From NCBI GenBank assembly GCA_038501625.1, contig JAZAYU010000001.1, forward strand, positions 8,917,374 through 8,981,373: a stretch of DNA of 64,000 nt, given 5' to 3'. Below the pieces are notes generated by a model. The model was not told the origin of the DNA. It made no database searches and worked only from the letters and a program-made list of their open reading frames with translations. Of the stretch, positions 1-11,912 are shown piece by piece. The DNA comes from Corbicula japonica (Eukaryota > Mollusca > Bivalvia > Venerida > Cyrenidae). Every line of letters starts with the position of its first letter. The stretch's first letter is position 1. Made by a program: the position numbers and the translations under genes.

Positions 1-366
1 GCAAAATATGCATTTTGCCCATAACTTTTAAACTACTTGAGATACTGCCTTGAAACTTGAAATATATTTTCACCATCAAAATCTACATCATAACCAACAA
101 GACCCATGACCCTGCTTCCAATATTTTTCAAATTATGCCCCTTTTTCACTTATATTTTGTGTTAAGAAAAATATACACTTTGCCCTTAACTTTGTTTGGA
201 ATGGAGGGATTTCAAAATAACTTGGCACAAATGTTCACCATAACAAGGCGGTGTGTCGTGACAATACCCATGCCTGTAGGTCCAAGGTCAAGGTCACTGT
301 TACTGAAAATAGAATTTTCTTGCAAAATCTTGTCCGCTCTGTAACTTTGTTATTTCTTATTGGATT
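1..366. repeat. Degenerate ~145 bp tandem array, left part
   Basis: This stretch ends in a unit with the phrases AACTTGGCACAAATGTTCACC and GGTCAAGGTCACTGTTACT, which recur about every 145 bp at 2370-3400. The same array is therefore split in two by the element at 371-2362. The first ~180 bases are a more diverged relative of the unit. Short open frames here are repeat-derived, with no coding signature or splice context. Confidence 0.7.
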
Positions 367-370
367 TTTA

Positions 371-2362
371 GCTCACCTGAGCTGGCTCAGGGTGAGCTAT
401 TAGGATCGATGAATGTCCGTCGGACGTCGTCCGTCGTCCGTCCACACTTAGTTCGTTAACACTCTAGAGGTCACATTTTTGCTCCGATTGTCATGAAACT
501 TGGTCCGGATGTTTGTCCCAATGATTTCTCGGACGAGTTCGAATATGGGTCATCTGGGTCCAAAAACTAGGTCAGTGTTACTTAAAATAGAATTTTCTTG
601 TTAACACTCTAGCAGTCACATTTTTACTCCGATTGTCATGAAACTTGGTGAGGATCTTTGTCCCAATGATTTCTTGGACAAGTTCGGATATGGGTCATCT
701 GGGTCCAAAAACTAGGTCAGTGTTACTAAAAATAGAATTTTCTTGTTAACACTCTAGCAGTCACATTTTTGCTCCGATTGTCATGAAACTTGGTCAGGAT
801 GTTTGTCCCAATGATTTCACAGACGAGTTCGAATATGGGTCATCTGGGTCCAAAAACTAGGTCACTGTTACTAAAAATAGAATTTTCTTGTTAACACTCT
901 AGCGGTCACATTTTTGCTCCGATTGTCATGAAACTTGGTCAGGATGTTTGTCCCAATGATATCTCGGACGACTTCGAATATGGGTCATCTGGGTCCAAAA
1001 ACTAGGTCACTGTTACTAAAAATAGAATTTTCTTGTTTACACTCTAGCGATCACTTTTTTGCTCCGATTGTCATGAAACTTGGTCAGGATGTTTGTCCCA
1101 ATGATTTCTCGGACGAGTTCGAATATGGGTCATCTGGGTCCAAAAACTAGGTCACTGTTACTAAAAATAGAATTATATTGTAAACACTCTAGCGGTCACA
1201 TTTTTGCTCCGATTGTCATGAAACTTGGTCAGGATGTTTGTCCCAATGATTTCTCGGACAAGTTCGAATATGGGTCAACTGTGTCCAAAAACTAGGTCAC
1301 TGTAACTAAAAATAGAATTTTCTTGTTAACACTCTAGCAGTCACATTTTTGCTCCGATAGTCATGAAACTTGGTCAGGATGTTTGTCCCAATGATTTCTC
1401 GGAAGAGTTCGAATATGTGTCATCTGGGTCCAAAAACAAGGTCACTGTTGCTAAAAATAGAATTTTCTTGTTAACACTCTAGCAACACAATTTTGCTCTG
1501 ATTGTCATGAAACTTGGTCAGGATGTTTGTCCTAATGATTTCTCAGACATGTTCGAATATGGGTCATCTGGGTCCAAAAACTAGGTCACAGTTACTAAAA
1601 ATGGAATTTTCTTGTTAACACTCTAGCGGTCACATTTTTCCTCCGATTGTCATTAAACTTGGTCAGGATGTTTGTCTCAATGCTTTCTCGGACGAGTTGG
1701 AATATGGGTAATTTGGGTCCAAAAACTAGGTCACTGTTACTGAAAATAGAATTTTCTTGTTAACACTCTAGCAGTCACATTTTTGCTCTGATTGTCATGA
1801 AACTTGGTCAGGATGTTTGTCCCAATGATTTCTCGGACGAGTTCAAATATGGGTCATCTGGGTCCAAAAACTAGGTCAGTGTTACTAAAAATAGAATTTT
1901 CTTGTTAACACTCTAGGGGTCACATTTTTACTCCGATTGTCATGAAACTTGGTCAGGATGTTTGTCCCAATGATTTCTTGGACGAGTTCAAATATGGGTC
2001 CAAAAACTAGGTCACTGTTACTAAATATAGAATTTTCTTGTTAATACTCTAGCGGTCACATTTTTGCCTTGATTGTCATGAAACATGGTCAGGGTGTTTG
2101 TCCCAATGATTTCTTGGAAGAGTTCGAATATGGGTCATCTGGGTCCAAAAACTAGGTCACTGTTACTAAAAATAGAATTTTCTTGTTAACACTCTAGCAG
2201 TCACATTTTTGCTCCGATTGTCTTGGAACTTGGTCAGGATGTTTGTCCCAATGATTTCTCGGATGAGTTCGAATATGGGTCATCTCAGGGTCTTGGTCAC
2301 TGTTACTAAAAAGAACTTTGTTGTACTCAGGTGAGCGATAAAGGGCCATCATGGCCCTCTTG
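371..2362 (+). mobile_element. Element A: 145 bp tandem-array element with TTTA flanks
   Basis: The element starts GCTCACCTGAG and ends in an 8+8 bp palindrome (2342-2358) followed by CTCTTG. A 12 bp terminal inverted repeat relates 371-382 to CTCAGGTGAGC at 2326-2336. TTTA lies directly outside both ends (367-370 and 2363-2366), a likely 4 bp target duplication. Inside are a GTCC/GTCG-rich microsatellite (~410-440) and about 13 head-to-tail 145 bp units; TTAACACTCTAG recurs at 601, 746 and 891. No transposase is present, so it is non-autonomous. It resembles bivalve tandem-repeat-bearing MITE or 'pearl' elements; the superfamily is not settled. Confidence 0.75.
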
Positions 2363-2366
2363 TTTA

Positions 2367-3410
2367 ATAACTTGGTATAATTGTTCACCATATCAAGACG
2401 GTATGTCACGTACATGCCCAAGCCTTTAGGTGGAAGGTCAAGGTCACTGTTACTAAAAATAGAATTTTCTTGTCCGGGCTGTTACTTTGTTATGAAAGGA
2501 GGGATTTCAAAATAACTTGGCACAAATGTTTACCATGACAGGGCCATGTGTCGCGTATCATGCCCATGCCTGTCGGTCAAAGGTCAAGGTCACTGTTACT
2601 AAAAATAGAATTCTCTTGTCCGGGCTGTTACTTTGTTATGAATGGAGGGATTTCAAAATAACTTTGCACAAATGTTCACTATGACAAGGCAGTGTGTCCG
2701 CACAATACCCAAGCCTGGAGGTCCAAGGTCAAGGTCACTGTTACTAAAAATAGAATTTTCTTGTCTGGGCTGTAAATTCATTAAAAATGAAGGGATTTCA
2801 AAATAACTTGACACAAATGTTCACCATGACAGGGCGGTGTATCGCGTACCATGCCCATGCCTGTAGGTCAAGGTCACTGTTACTAAAAATAGAATTCTCT
2901 TGTCCGGGCTGTAGCTTTGTTAAGAATAGATTGATTTCAAAATAACTTGACACAAATGTTCATCATGACAAGATGATGTGTCCTGTACCATGCCCATGCC
3001 TGTAGGTCCAAGGTCAAGGTCACTGTTACTAAAATAGAATTTTCTTGTCAGGGTTGTAACTATGTTAGGAATAGAGTAATTTCAAAATAACTTGGCAGAA
3101 ATGTTCACCATGACAAGGTGGTGAGTCGTGTACCATGTCCATGCCTGTAGGTCCAAGGTCAAGGTCACTGTTACTAAAAATAGAATTTCCTTGTCCGGGC
3201 TATAACTGTTTTGAATGGAGGGTTTTAAAAATAACTTGGCACAAATGTTCACCATGACAAGATGGTGTGTTCCGTACCTTACCCATGCCTGTAAGTCCAA
3301 GGTCAAGGTCACAGTTATTAAAACTTGAATTTACTTGTTCGGGCTATAACTTCTTTATGAAGGAAGGGATTTCAAAATAACTTGGCACAAATGTTCACTA
3401 TGACATTGCA
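2367..3410. repeat. Degenerate ~145 bp tandem array, right part
   Basis: About seven diverged units contain AACTTGGCACAAATGTTC, ATGCCCATGCCTGTAGGTC and AAGGTCAAGGTCACTG. This is the continuation of the array seen before position 366. Each unit carries TCAAGGTCA, an extended nuclear-receptor half-site. Units differ from one another by many substitutions, so the array is older than the insertion that splits it. Confidence 0.75.
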
Positions 3411-3422
3411 TTGCATTACCAC

Positions 3423-5797
3423 TAGTGTTGTATCTATAGCGTGATAGCGGGGTGCAGCGCCCCGCCCTTTTTGAAGAGCGCCCCTCTGCCTTAAATTTCA
3501 AACACTCTGCCCTTTTCCCCATAAACGCCCTTTTGTCAACCACCACAAATTCTGCCTTTGTTTATTCAATGCCTGTGTTTTCCCAAGTTACCTTGTGTAA
3601 TTAACAGAAACGCAGCGATGCCTGTATACGTACCCTACAGCGACTGTCTGAAACCAAGTCCCAGACAAGTCATTAATTGATGTAAGGACAAGTGGCAAAT
3701 ACACAGAAACCCAGTGTCAAAAATCTTGTTAGTCATAAACAGCGGATTAGCCTCATCAACAGCATGTGCACATGCGGCGTATCAAACGTCCGGACCGACC
3801 CCCCTTGGAGTCAATTAATGGAGTCCTACGGATATACAGAGTTATCTCAATATTCTGTCATAAGTTAGCTCCCTTTGTAAAGCGCACCTGTCACTGGGTA
3901 GTTCCGGTCTCAGATAGACAATTAAATCAGAATACATCCAGTAGTCATCTGTGGTCCTTTTAAATACGTTTAATAGGGTCTGCTTGTTCAGAGATCAGCA
4001 TTTTGCATAAAAACATTTGATTTTGATCACTGAATGGGAAAAAAGATAGTTTTTATTGTGCAGCGCATAATATTTCACTTCTAACCATTTTAATATGTTG
4101 GAGAGGTTTGTATTTAACATGAAGATCGAACCCTTCAGTAACTAATAAAGAGTAAATCATACGAATTTCTCATGGTCAGAAATGGCACATTTAATTTGAG
4201 AAAAAGAAATGTTAGAAAACCTCAGAAAAGGCTGTACAATTTGTAACACATGATATAAGTTAAAGTTTGACGTCCGCCAATCAAACGCCCGTTCTCTTTT
4301 ATGCATGTTCTTTCATGCCCATGAAACAAATTTTTTGCAGAAATTTAAAAGGTTTTTTATATAACTGAGCCTTTTCCTACCTTATAAATTGAATGCAAAT
4401 TGGTTCACAAATTTGTGCCATGCTCGTATTGACGTATTTTTAATATACTGCTCTTTTTTTTTTCAAAAAAATCTCATTCTTATACATGGTTAGAACATGG
4501 TTTTATATTATTTTTCATGTTTTCTCTTTATTTATGCTTTTTTGTTTATTTAGTTTTACAATCAACTTTAATTCATTAAATAAATATATTTTTGGTAAAA
4601 ACTTTCCCGAGTGCTATTTTATTCAATTACGTTCGGAGCACTTTAGGTTGCCCAAATCAAATAACCAATGTCTCGGGTCACAAACCAAATTTTGACAATT
4701 AATAAGAATATTTAATCCCAAGTCAGTTTCCTAAAACAACACTTTTAGCCCCAACAAGCAACTTTTTCAACTTCCTACAAATCTACAACTAAACTTCAAA
4801 AGGCCTTTATCGCACCGCCAGCTGGTAAGACCCTGTCTTGCTAATTAGATTACGTAACGTGGTCATAAAACCCCAGGCCCTTTTCTTAATAAGCATTTTT
4901 GCATGATTGAACGGTGATTGTCTGAATACTTAAGTGAAAGTTTTAAAAAGGTATAATTTCCATGCTAGCCAATAAATAAAATTTCATTACCAATAAAGTT
5001 ACGTTAATAGATAAAGTTGCATTTAGTTATTAACTTAAAACCATTTTACAAAGATATTGGTTATTCCTCATATAACTGTTTCGCTTTTTTTTTGTTAATT
5101 CGACAATGCATTTTAACTTCAAAAGCACTTTAAGACTTTTTGTCTACACTTCTAATGCTACGCTTATTACCGCTTCTAAACCGGAACTGCCCAATCAGCA
5201 AGGGAAGCCACTCGTAATGGGAGGTAAATCTGTATATCGGTAGGCCCCCATTGTCGCATCACTTTGCTTCTATACTCCAATTAACTGTCTAGCATATTGG
5301 TACAGTATTTTTTTATATTAAAACCAGGTTATCTGATAATTTTAAATAACAAAAATAAAGCGAAACATCGTAATTTTATATAGTAATTCGCTTGTCCCAT
5401 TAGTTTGAATTTGGCGGTATCACTCGTTTTTAACAAAGTACTCGTTCAAACAAACATTTGTATTCAGAAAGGAAATTTGTTTACACAAAAATAACTTTAT
5501 TTCAATGGTTGAAGCCATAGAAAACAGGAACTTTTAAAAAATTATGAAAAAATGCTCACTTCCAAAACAGAAATTGTACAAGAATTGTACGACTTTTTGC
5601 CAGTGTTTCTATTATCTAGTACCTACTACCTACCCCACCCAAAAACAAAGAAAAAACCCACAACAGCTTAAGTTTAAGTATGCTGGAAAGTGCCCTTTGG
5701 CTAGCGGAAAACACGTATTTGCCCCTGCCCCTTTGTGACAGCACCCTGCCCTTTTTTCACAGCACCCTGCCCTTTTTAAATCCTGGATACAACACTA
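3423..5797. mobile_element. hAT-like non-autonomous DNA transposon, ~2.4 kb
   Basis: A perfect 12 bp terminal inverted repeat, TAGTGTTGTATC at 3423 and GATACAACACTA at 5786-5797, brackets the region. ATTACCAC precedes it and TTTACCAC lies at 5800-5807, so an 8 bp duplication with one mismatch is possible (two extra A residues sit at the right end). TIR style and an 8 bp duplication fit the hAT superfamily. Both subterminal regions are rich in GCCCTTTT runs. No transposase exon could be read in either strand. Confidence 0.55.
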
Positions 5798-5970
5798 AAT
5801 TTACCACCAACTTCTTCACAGACATTTCCGTTATGAGAAGACAGCAGTGCCACAAATACAAATAATTTACTTGATCATCAAGTTTATGCATATTCTTATA
5901 ATGACTCGAACATCACTGTCTTTGAAATGCTATTATACCCATCATTGCACTTTAGTATCTGAAAACGATG

Positions 5971-6009
5971 CACAGCGGGGGCATCCGTGTCCTATGGACA
6001 CATTTCTAG
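5971..6009 (+). mobile_element. Solo 3' end of a CTAG-terminated element (family D)
   Basis: GGGGGCATCCGTGTCC, a palindrome (5987-6001, arms GTGTCC/GGACAC) and terminal CTAG match the right end of the element at 16646-17200. Only this end is present. It abuts a truncated TTAA-MITE. Confidence 0.5.
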
Positions 6010-6012
6010 TTT

Positions 6013-6142
6013 ATTAATTAGGTTATTTCTGACCAAAACGCGATCAGTGCAGATCCTGATCAGACGGCACGGATGTGCCGGCTGATCAAGGTCTTCACTG
6101 GTTACACGCGTAAAAATGCGTATATATGGAGGAAAGGGTTAA
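6013..6142 (+). mobile_element. TTAA-MITE, right half only
   Basis: This is the right half of the ~230 bp MITE: GATCAGACGGCACGGATGTG, GGCTGATCAAGG, and the terminal TATATATGGAGGAAAGGG before TTAA. The left half is missing. Confidence 0.65.
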
Positions 6143-6416
6143 AAGGTGAATAAGGACCTTGTCTGGGATAGTAAAATTCCAACATTGAAAATATGTTTCA
6201 GATTTAATAAGTCTTGCCTAAATCAATGTTCAATAGATATTAATGTCTGTGTTATATAACCAGTATTACATTTTTTATACCAAACTGGTGTCTATCTTGG
6301 CTTGTTAATCATTTTGAACTTCTACATAACTGATACCGGTATATGAGGGTTTTTATAATTATGCATTTCATTTGCTGTTAAGGGTAAGTAACTTTATATA
6401 GTAGTTGTTGTTTCAG

Positions 6417-6539
6417 TTTTACGAGGCAAAGATAGAGGTGATGACCCCTAACATGCCGACAGTGATCGTGAATTTCGTAGAGTATGGCAACATGGAGGAA
6501 GTTCTCATTACTGATATCCGTCCATATATCCCTCAAATG
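6417..6539 (+). CDS. TDRD3: TDRD3 exon: second half of Tudor domain
   Basis: Acceptor TTTCAG precedes TTT TAC; the donor is ATG|GTAGGA. The 123 bases give 41 residues from FYEAKIEV to RPYIPQM, phase 0 at both ends. The first Tudor strands (the usual W-x-P-G-D-x-C region) must be on an upstream exon not seen here. Confidence 0.92.
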
Positions 6540-8945
6540 GTAGGAGCCTATGTAGGTACTCTTACCTGCTTCATATATTATCCCTTTCCTCCATATACAC
6601 ATTTTTAGGCATGTGTAAGCAGTGTAGATCCAGATCAGCCGGCACATTGGTTCCCTCGGATGAGGATCTGCACTGGTCGCATTTTGTTCAGAAATAACCT
6701 AATGAATATAAAAAGACAAAAGTGGCAGAAAGTTCTCATTGGATATTTTGATGGTTTAAAGTATTCACAAATTAACAGCTTGTAAAATTAAGGAACCAAG
6801 AAATAAAGCTACATGTTTTCGACATTTAAACCTTGAGAACATCATAAATCCATAGTCTTTAATTAGAAAGTGTTGTCATCAATAGCTGTAAGTATGTAAA
6901 TCTTCAGCTCATTGATTCATGTGATCAATGCAATGTGATGGTATGCCTAAAACTTTGTTCTGGAAAATTGGAGTGTTATTAAATGATTGAATAAATAATT
7001 TATTGTATAATCATAGTATGAAAAAAATTTAGTTTGTTTTAATGTTTGAAGCCTTATTTCAAACAGACCAAATGTTTTTTCCTATCCTGATGAATGTAGT
7101 AAATTATCAGTTCAGTTCTTATACATGTATTAACACTTCTAATTATTCTAAGTTCTTAGCATTTATTGAAAAGAAGTGGTGTTAATAAGTCTGGTAAAAC
7201 ATTATCTAGTCAAATCATTGTTCACAGTCCTTCGTTAATTTAGGTTCAAAATTTGTGCGCAGCTTAATTTGTAGCCATGCCTGAAGCAGATGTTTGTCAT
7301 CACACAATAAAAACAGTTTTAAGAAAGAAATTTATCACAATAAAAATTGTTAGACAAGTGTACATATTTAGTCGTACTTTTACAATATAAACTATATGCT
7401 AATTATACCCCCACAAACAATGTTTGAGGGGGTATATAGGAGTGAGCTTGTCGGTCGGTCGGTCGGTCTGTCGGTCGGTCGGATTATTCGTTTCCGGATG
7501 ATAACTCATGAAAGGCTTGACAGAATTTAATAATTTTTGGTACACAGGTATATCGTCATAAGATACAGGTCAAGTTCGATTTTGGGGCTGGTGGGGTCAG
7601 TGTCAAGGTCACTGTTACTAAAAATAGAAAAATCATTTCCGGACGATAACTCCTGAAAGATATCAACTATTTAAAAAAATGTTGGTACACAGGTGTAACA
7701 TCACAAGATACAGGTCAAGTTTGAATTTGGGGCTGGCGGGGTCAATGTCAAGGTCAGTATTACTAAAAATAGAAAAATGGTTTCCAGATGATAACTCATG
7801 AAACACTTCACAGATTTAATCCTTTTTTGGTAAATAGATGTAACATCAAAATGATACAGGTTGAGTTCGACTTTGGGGACTGTGGGGTCAGTGTCAAGGT
7901 CACTGTTACTTAAAAAAGAAAAATTGTTTCTGGACGATAACTCATGAAATACTTCATAGATTTAATTATTTTTTGGGACACAGATGTAACATAACAAGAT
8001 ACAGGTTAGGTTTGACTTTGGGGCCTGTGGGTTCAAGGTCAAGGTCACTGTTATATAAACTTCAAAACTTCATTTCCACTCAGTAACTATAGCTTGGAAT
8101 GAGATTCTTAAATGAAATTTGGTGTATTGGTGGTTTTTGTGAAGACGACTTCAAAGGGATTCAAAGTAAGGCCTCTGGGGTCAAGGTCACTGTTACTAAA
8201 AATATAAAAAAAACTGTATATGCTGAATAACGTTGGTTCGGAATGAGACATTGTGATGAAAATTGCTATATAGGTACTACCGTAGTGTCTGTGAAGACAA
8301 AACTTGGTATTGAAATTGGGCCTGATGGGGTCAAGGTCACTGTTCACTGTTACTAAAAATAGAAAAAATGGTTTCTGGATGATTTCTCATGAAAAGCTTC
8401 ACATATATAAACAATGGTTTGGCACACAGTTGTTTGATAAAAGTTAAGTAAAGGTCACTAACATATTCAAACCGTTTCTGCTCAATAAATTTAGAAAGAA
8501 TGAGATATTGTGATGAAACTTGCTGTATATGTGGCTACTGTGAAGACGACACTTTGGATTGAAAGTGGGGCACATTATGCCATTGATTCGAAGCAGTCCC
8601 AGTTCAAGTATCAAGCACACATGTGGGGGTATTTAATCACTTTCAGTGATAATTCTAGTATTAATTTCTGTTTCACTATATGCTAATATTAATTTCTGTT
8701 TCACTACATGCTAATTTTTGTTTCAGATGACACAGCAAGCCCCCATGATCCCGGCTGATATGACTGTACCCCCACCTCAAGTGTTCTACTCTGGCCCACC
8801 TCCTGTTGTCCCTACTGGCATGGATGAAGTGATCCAAGCTTTTGGCTCTATGGAGTTCAGAAGGGGCGGGGGAGGTGCAGCATACCAGAGAAAAGATACC
8901 CGAGGACAACAACAGTTTTATCAACCACCTGCCCAGAGACGATGA
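6417..8945 (+). CDS. TDRD3: Tudor domain-containing protein 3, 3' end of gene (two exons)
   Basis: The coding join is 6417-6539 plus 8727-8945, both phase 0, giving 113 C-terminal residues; earlier exons lie outside the window or were not found. TDRD3 is a scaffold whose Tudor domain binds asymmetrically dimethylated arginine and which partners topoisomerase 3B and FMRP in transcription and mRNA translation. The first exon gives FYEAKIEV and the diagnostic NFVEYGNMEEVL, strands of the Tudor barrel including an aromatic-cage Tyr before Gly-Asn. The last exon ends with EFRRGG and QQQFYQPPAQRR, the conserved TDRD3 tail that resembles the exon-junction-complex binding motif of UPF3B. The intron holds an array element (7405-8632) and a MITE 42 bases after the donor. 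Confidence 0.93.
6582..6707 (-). mobile_element. TTAA-MITE, half copy, inverted
   Basis: CCCTTTCCTCCATATACAC followed by GTAGATCCAGATCAGCC is the right half of the MITE read on the minus strand, ending near ATAACCTAATGAA. It inserted 42 bases downstream of the TDRD3 Tudor-exon donor. Confidence 0.6.
7405..8632 (+). mobile_element. Element E: tandem-array element with ATACCCCCAC inverted ends
   Basis: A 10 bp perfect terminal inverted repeat, ATACCCCCAC (7405-7414) and GTGGGGGTAT (8623-8632), brackets a (CGGT)n microsatellite at 7448-7483 and about seven diverged 130-150 bp units. The units contain GATAACTCATGAAA, TACAGGT and GGTCAAGGTCACTGTTACT. It lies wholly in the last TDRD3 intron. The microsatellite-then-array order is that of bivalve pearl-type elements; the sequence differs from element A apart from the shared GTCAAGGTCAC core. 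Confidence 0.7.
8727..8945 (+). CDS. TDRD3: TDRD3 last exon: C-terminal tail with EJC-binding-type motif
   Basis: Acceptor TTTTTGTTTCAG, phase 0, then 72 residues and TGA. A proline-rich part (PPPQVFYSGPPPVVP) leads to MDEVIQAFGSMEFRRGGGG and QQQFYQPPAQRR. The closing basic/aromatic block matches the conserved end of vertebrate TDRD3. Confidence 0.93.
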   Translation: MTQQAPMIPADMTVPPPQVFYSGPPPVVPTGMDEVIQAFGSMEFRRGGGGAAYQRKDTRGQQQFYQPPAQRR

Positions 8946-9264
8946 ACGGACTCACAAGACTAAATGTGAAACTACAATCTGCCCCAGTCTTAAGTATATG
9001 TCAAGCACAATGGGGCTGATTTACGTTGCTATAAGTATAGACACCAAATATATTGCAATGTACATGGTCCTAAACCATTTTCTAGTTGCGTTAAAAATGC
9101 TTCTCATACCAAGGAGAACAGAGTAAACCGTGATAAGACTGTTCCGGCTGATCTGGATCTACACTGGTCTTGTAGGCCATTAGCCAGCATAGGCCATAAG
9201 CCACATTTTGTCATAAAGCGACTTGTATTTCAACTCAGTTTACACTTTGACGCAGATAAATAAA
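8946..9264 (+). other. TDRD3: Probable TDRD3 3'UTR with poly(A) signal
   Basis: No reading frame is kept after the stop. The first clear AATAAA is at 9259-9264, 314 bases past the stop codon, a plausible but unproven cleavage signal. A fragment of the TTAA-MITE (GGCTGATCTGGATCTACAC near 9146) lies inside. Confidence 0.4.
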
Positions 9265-9369
9265 TTAAACTTCATATACGTCCCGTTTAACCAGATCTAA
9301 AGGCTATTCTTAACTTCTCCTAGCCTATTTACAGATAATCCTTTCTGCTAAGTCAACAAATTCCAGCTA

Positions 9370-10336
9370 CCGTATTCCGCTATGTATAACGCGCACATTT
9401 TTACCTCCTGCGTTATACATCCGATAAAATTTTTTAGTATTTTTTCTTCACTTAATTTTCGACGAAAAACAAAGTGCACTTATCGGCAAGAATGTCAGAA
9501 TTTGAGTACGAAACGAGCGGTCCACATGCGAGGATTCTACACGGAATTACAGTAAAACTTACTGTAATTATTTAAAGAAACGAACTATTAAAGTTTAGGA
9601 AAGATCTTTCATAAAAGACATCGATTTATTTTGCTAAACTAACTCCGAAATCGGCTGCCATTTGTAGTTCAAATTTATACCGGAAGCGGAAGTATATTAT
9701 AAAACAGTCACAAATGCTTTTGTCATCTCGTTCAATAGAGTCTGACAATGCGAAAAAATCGACTTTTATAAAATAATTGGTTTTATCATTTGAAATTTAT
9801 TATATGCTTAATTACATGTTACAGAAACATCTTTCAATCTGGACTTCTTAAGAAATCTTGATAGTTACTAACAATTAACCTCGAGTTTCTAAGGACCTTT
9901 TCATAATATATTTCACGCCTCTCACCTTGTTTGAAGCACATACAAACACGCGTATTGTTCAAAGATTATAAATGGAGCTTATTCCTGACAGGTGTGACAA
10001 TAAATAAGCTGATTGGCATGCAATTGTTGGAGTAGGTGGTGACATGTTTGCGTTAATTATAATGATTATTTTACTATCTTAATTGTTTATTAATGAAGAT
10101 ATTTTGTTATATTTTTCTTCAGCACCAAATTTAATACTTCAAACCGGTGCCGATTTTAATTATGTCGGCGCTGATTTTCTTTACTTTTTTACATTTTATT
10201 TTAACACAAATACTTCAGATCGGCGCCGAATTTTCTTAGGTTTGCGTCGATTTTTTATGCGCGTTATACACCCGAAATCGGCTTTTCCGCCAATTTTACC
10301 AAATTTATGTGTGCGCGTTATACATAGCGGAATAGG
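9370..10336. mobile_element. TA-flanked TIR element, ~967 bp, non-autonomous
   Basis: The left end CCGTATTCCGCTATGTATAA and the right end (reverse complement CCTATTCCGCTATGTATAAC) form a ~28 bp TIR continuing into CGCGCACA. TA lies directly outside both ends (9368-9369 and 10337-10338), as in Tc1/mariner-type insertions. A second inverted block, GCGTTATACATCCGATA near 9410 and GCGCGTTATACACCCGA near 10259, is nested inside. No transposase motif is readable. Confidence 0.65.
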
Positions 10337-10941
10337 TAATAATCCTAATGATGTCAAAATTTGTTGAACTTTTGATAGAAAAAAATTCTGCTGTTGATTG
10401 TTATATCTATTTTTTAAAGATGGGTTTGTAGAATTGGAAAAAGATAAATTTCATTCATGTGAAGTTCAGCCTGCTTTGTTAAGTATGTCTGGCATAAGTA
10501 ATTGCAATCAGCTGCATACATTGTTTTTACATAAGAACAAATTCAAATTGCATTTTATATTTTTACAATTAAATGTTAAGTCTGCATTCTCCAAACTTTA
10601 AATGCCTTATGACAAGCTTCTGTCTCAGCTCTGTTATTTTATGTATTTTGTAAAAGGATTTGCAGTTTCTTAGCAAAATTAGAAAATAAAATAATGATCA
10701 ATTAAAATATAACACAGGCTAACATTATTTTATCATGATTCAAATTGTATAAATATTCTGGTCAACAATTTCATTTCATGTTTTTTATCATATTTTTCTG
10801 TAAATTCTCTACATATAGCTAGTAATATTCAGCTTTGTGTGTTTGCTCTGATTGTGTGATTGTCATATAAGAGCAAAATCTTGTGTGACATCTGAGCCAC
10901 ATCCTGGGGAAAATGTGTCTTCATGGATACTTCTTGACATG

Positions 10942-11173
10942 TTAACCCTTTCCTCCATATATACACCTTTATTGCATGGATGGACAGTTTAGATAAAGAT
11001 CAGCCGGCATATCAATGCCGTCTGATCAGGATCTAAAATGTTGGCTTTTTGATTTTTCTGACCAAAATGCAACTAGTGCAGATCTTGATCAGACAGCACA
11101 GATGTGCCGGCTGATCTTGATCTACACTGGTTACACATGTGTAAAAATGTGTATATATGGAGGAAAGGGTTAA
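10942..11173. mobile_element. TTAA-MITE, best full copy
   Basis: This 232 bp copy has a 25 bp perfect inverted repeat starting TTAACCCTTTCCTCC at the left and ending GGAGGAAAGGGTTAA at the right. TTAA at each end with CCC/GGG just inside is the piggyBac-type signature. The interior is itself partly palindromic, built from two diverged GATCAG-CCGGCA-GATC modules. No coding capacity. Confidence 0.75.
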
Positions 11174-11912
11174 GTTACGAAGGAATAAATAGTTGTATAT
11201 CTAATAAACTATTATGTGATTTTGATACAGGTTCTGAATATATTCAATTATTTTTACTACAAACTGCCTAGTTAGGAATGTCTTTTGGTCATATCATGGT
11301 ATTGTGTCAACTCTAAAAGACACATATTCATATTTTTGCATTTTGTGTACATTGCTCTTTATAATTTTTTTCTCTGAGCTAGCAAGACATTGAAATATTT
11401 ATAGAGATTTTACAGATTGTAAATGAAATGGATCTTTTGATTTTGAAGTTTTTGAGGAAAAAATTAACCTTTATACTTACAATGTGATACAGATGTACTA
11501 ATGACTGTATGTTCTGAAGACAAAAGTATGGCATATTTTGGACACCAGTCAAATTGAGATACCCCTGATGCTTCCCTTCACCTCTCTGAACCTTGTTTAT
11601 GTGGTAGTTAGTCACAGCTTTTATCAACAGGAATTCAGTGTTAGGTGACTCAAAAGAAAGGTTTGAACCACATTATTTAAATGTATTACCATACTGACTG
11701 ATAATGATTTGGGAATAAAACAGTCAGAAAGCAAATTAATGAATATAGAGATGGTTCTACAGTTAAGTCTTATTACCGTAATAAAACAATGTTTATAAGT
11801 AACCCCCAAATGTTTCTTCAAATTCTTAATGATTGTTAAATATACACTAATGGTTAAGAATCTCAGTTAACTGTTGAATTTATCACCTTAGTACAAAAGT
11901 ATTATGTTATAG

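Noticed and set aside
935..1295. Open frames of ~71 codons inside the 145 bp array
   Set aside because: They repeat with the array unit, shift between units and have no splice context; they are by-products of the repeat.
371..2362. Regularly spaced repeats as a possible CRISPR array
   Set aside because: The whole 145 bp unit is repeated, with no short repeat plus unique spacer pattern, and the locus is an intron-bearing animal genome.
5544..5738. 64-codon plus ORF as a possible upstream TDRD3 exon
   Set aside because: It lies inside the hAT-like element and contains none of the expected N-terminal Tudor residues.
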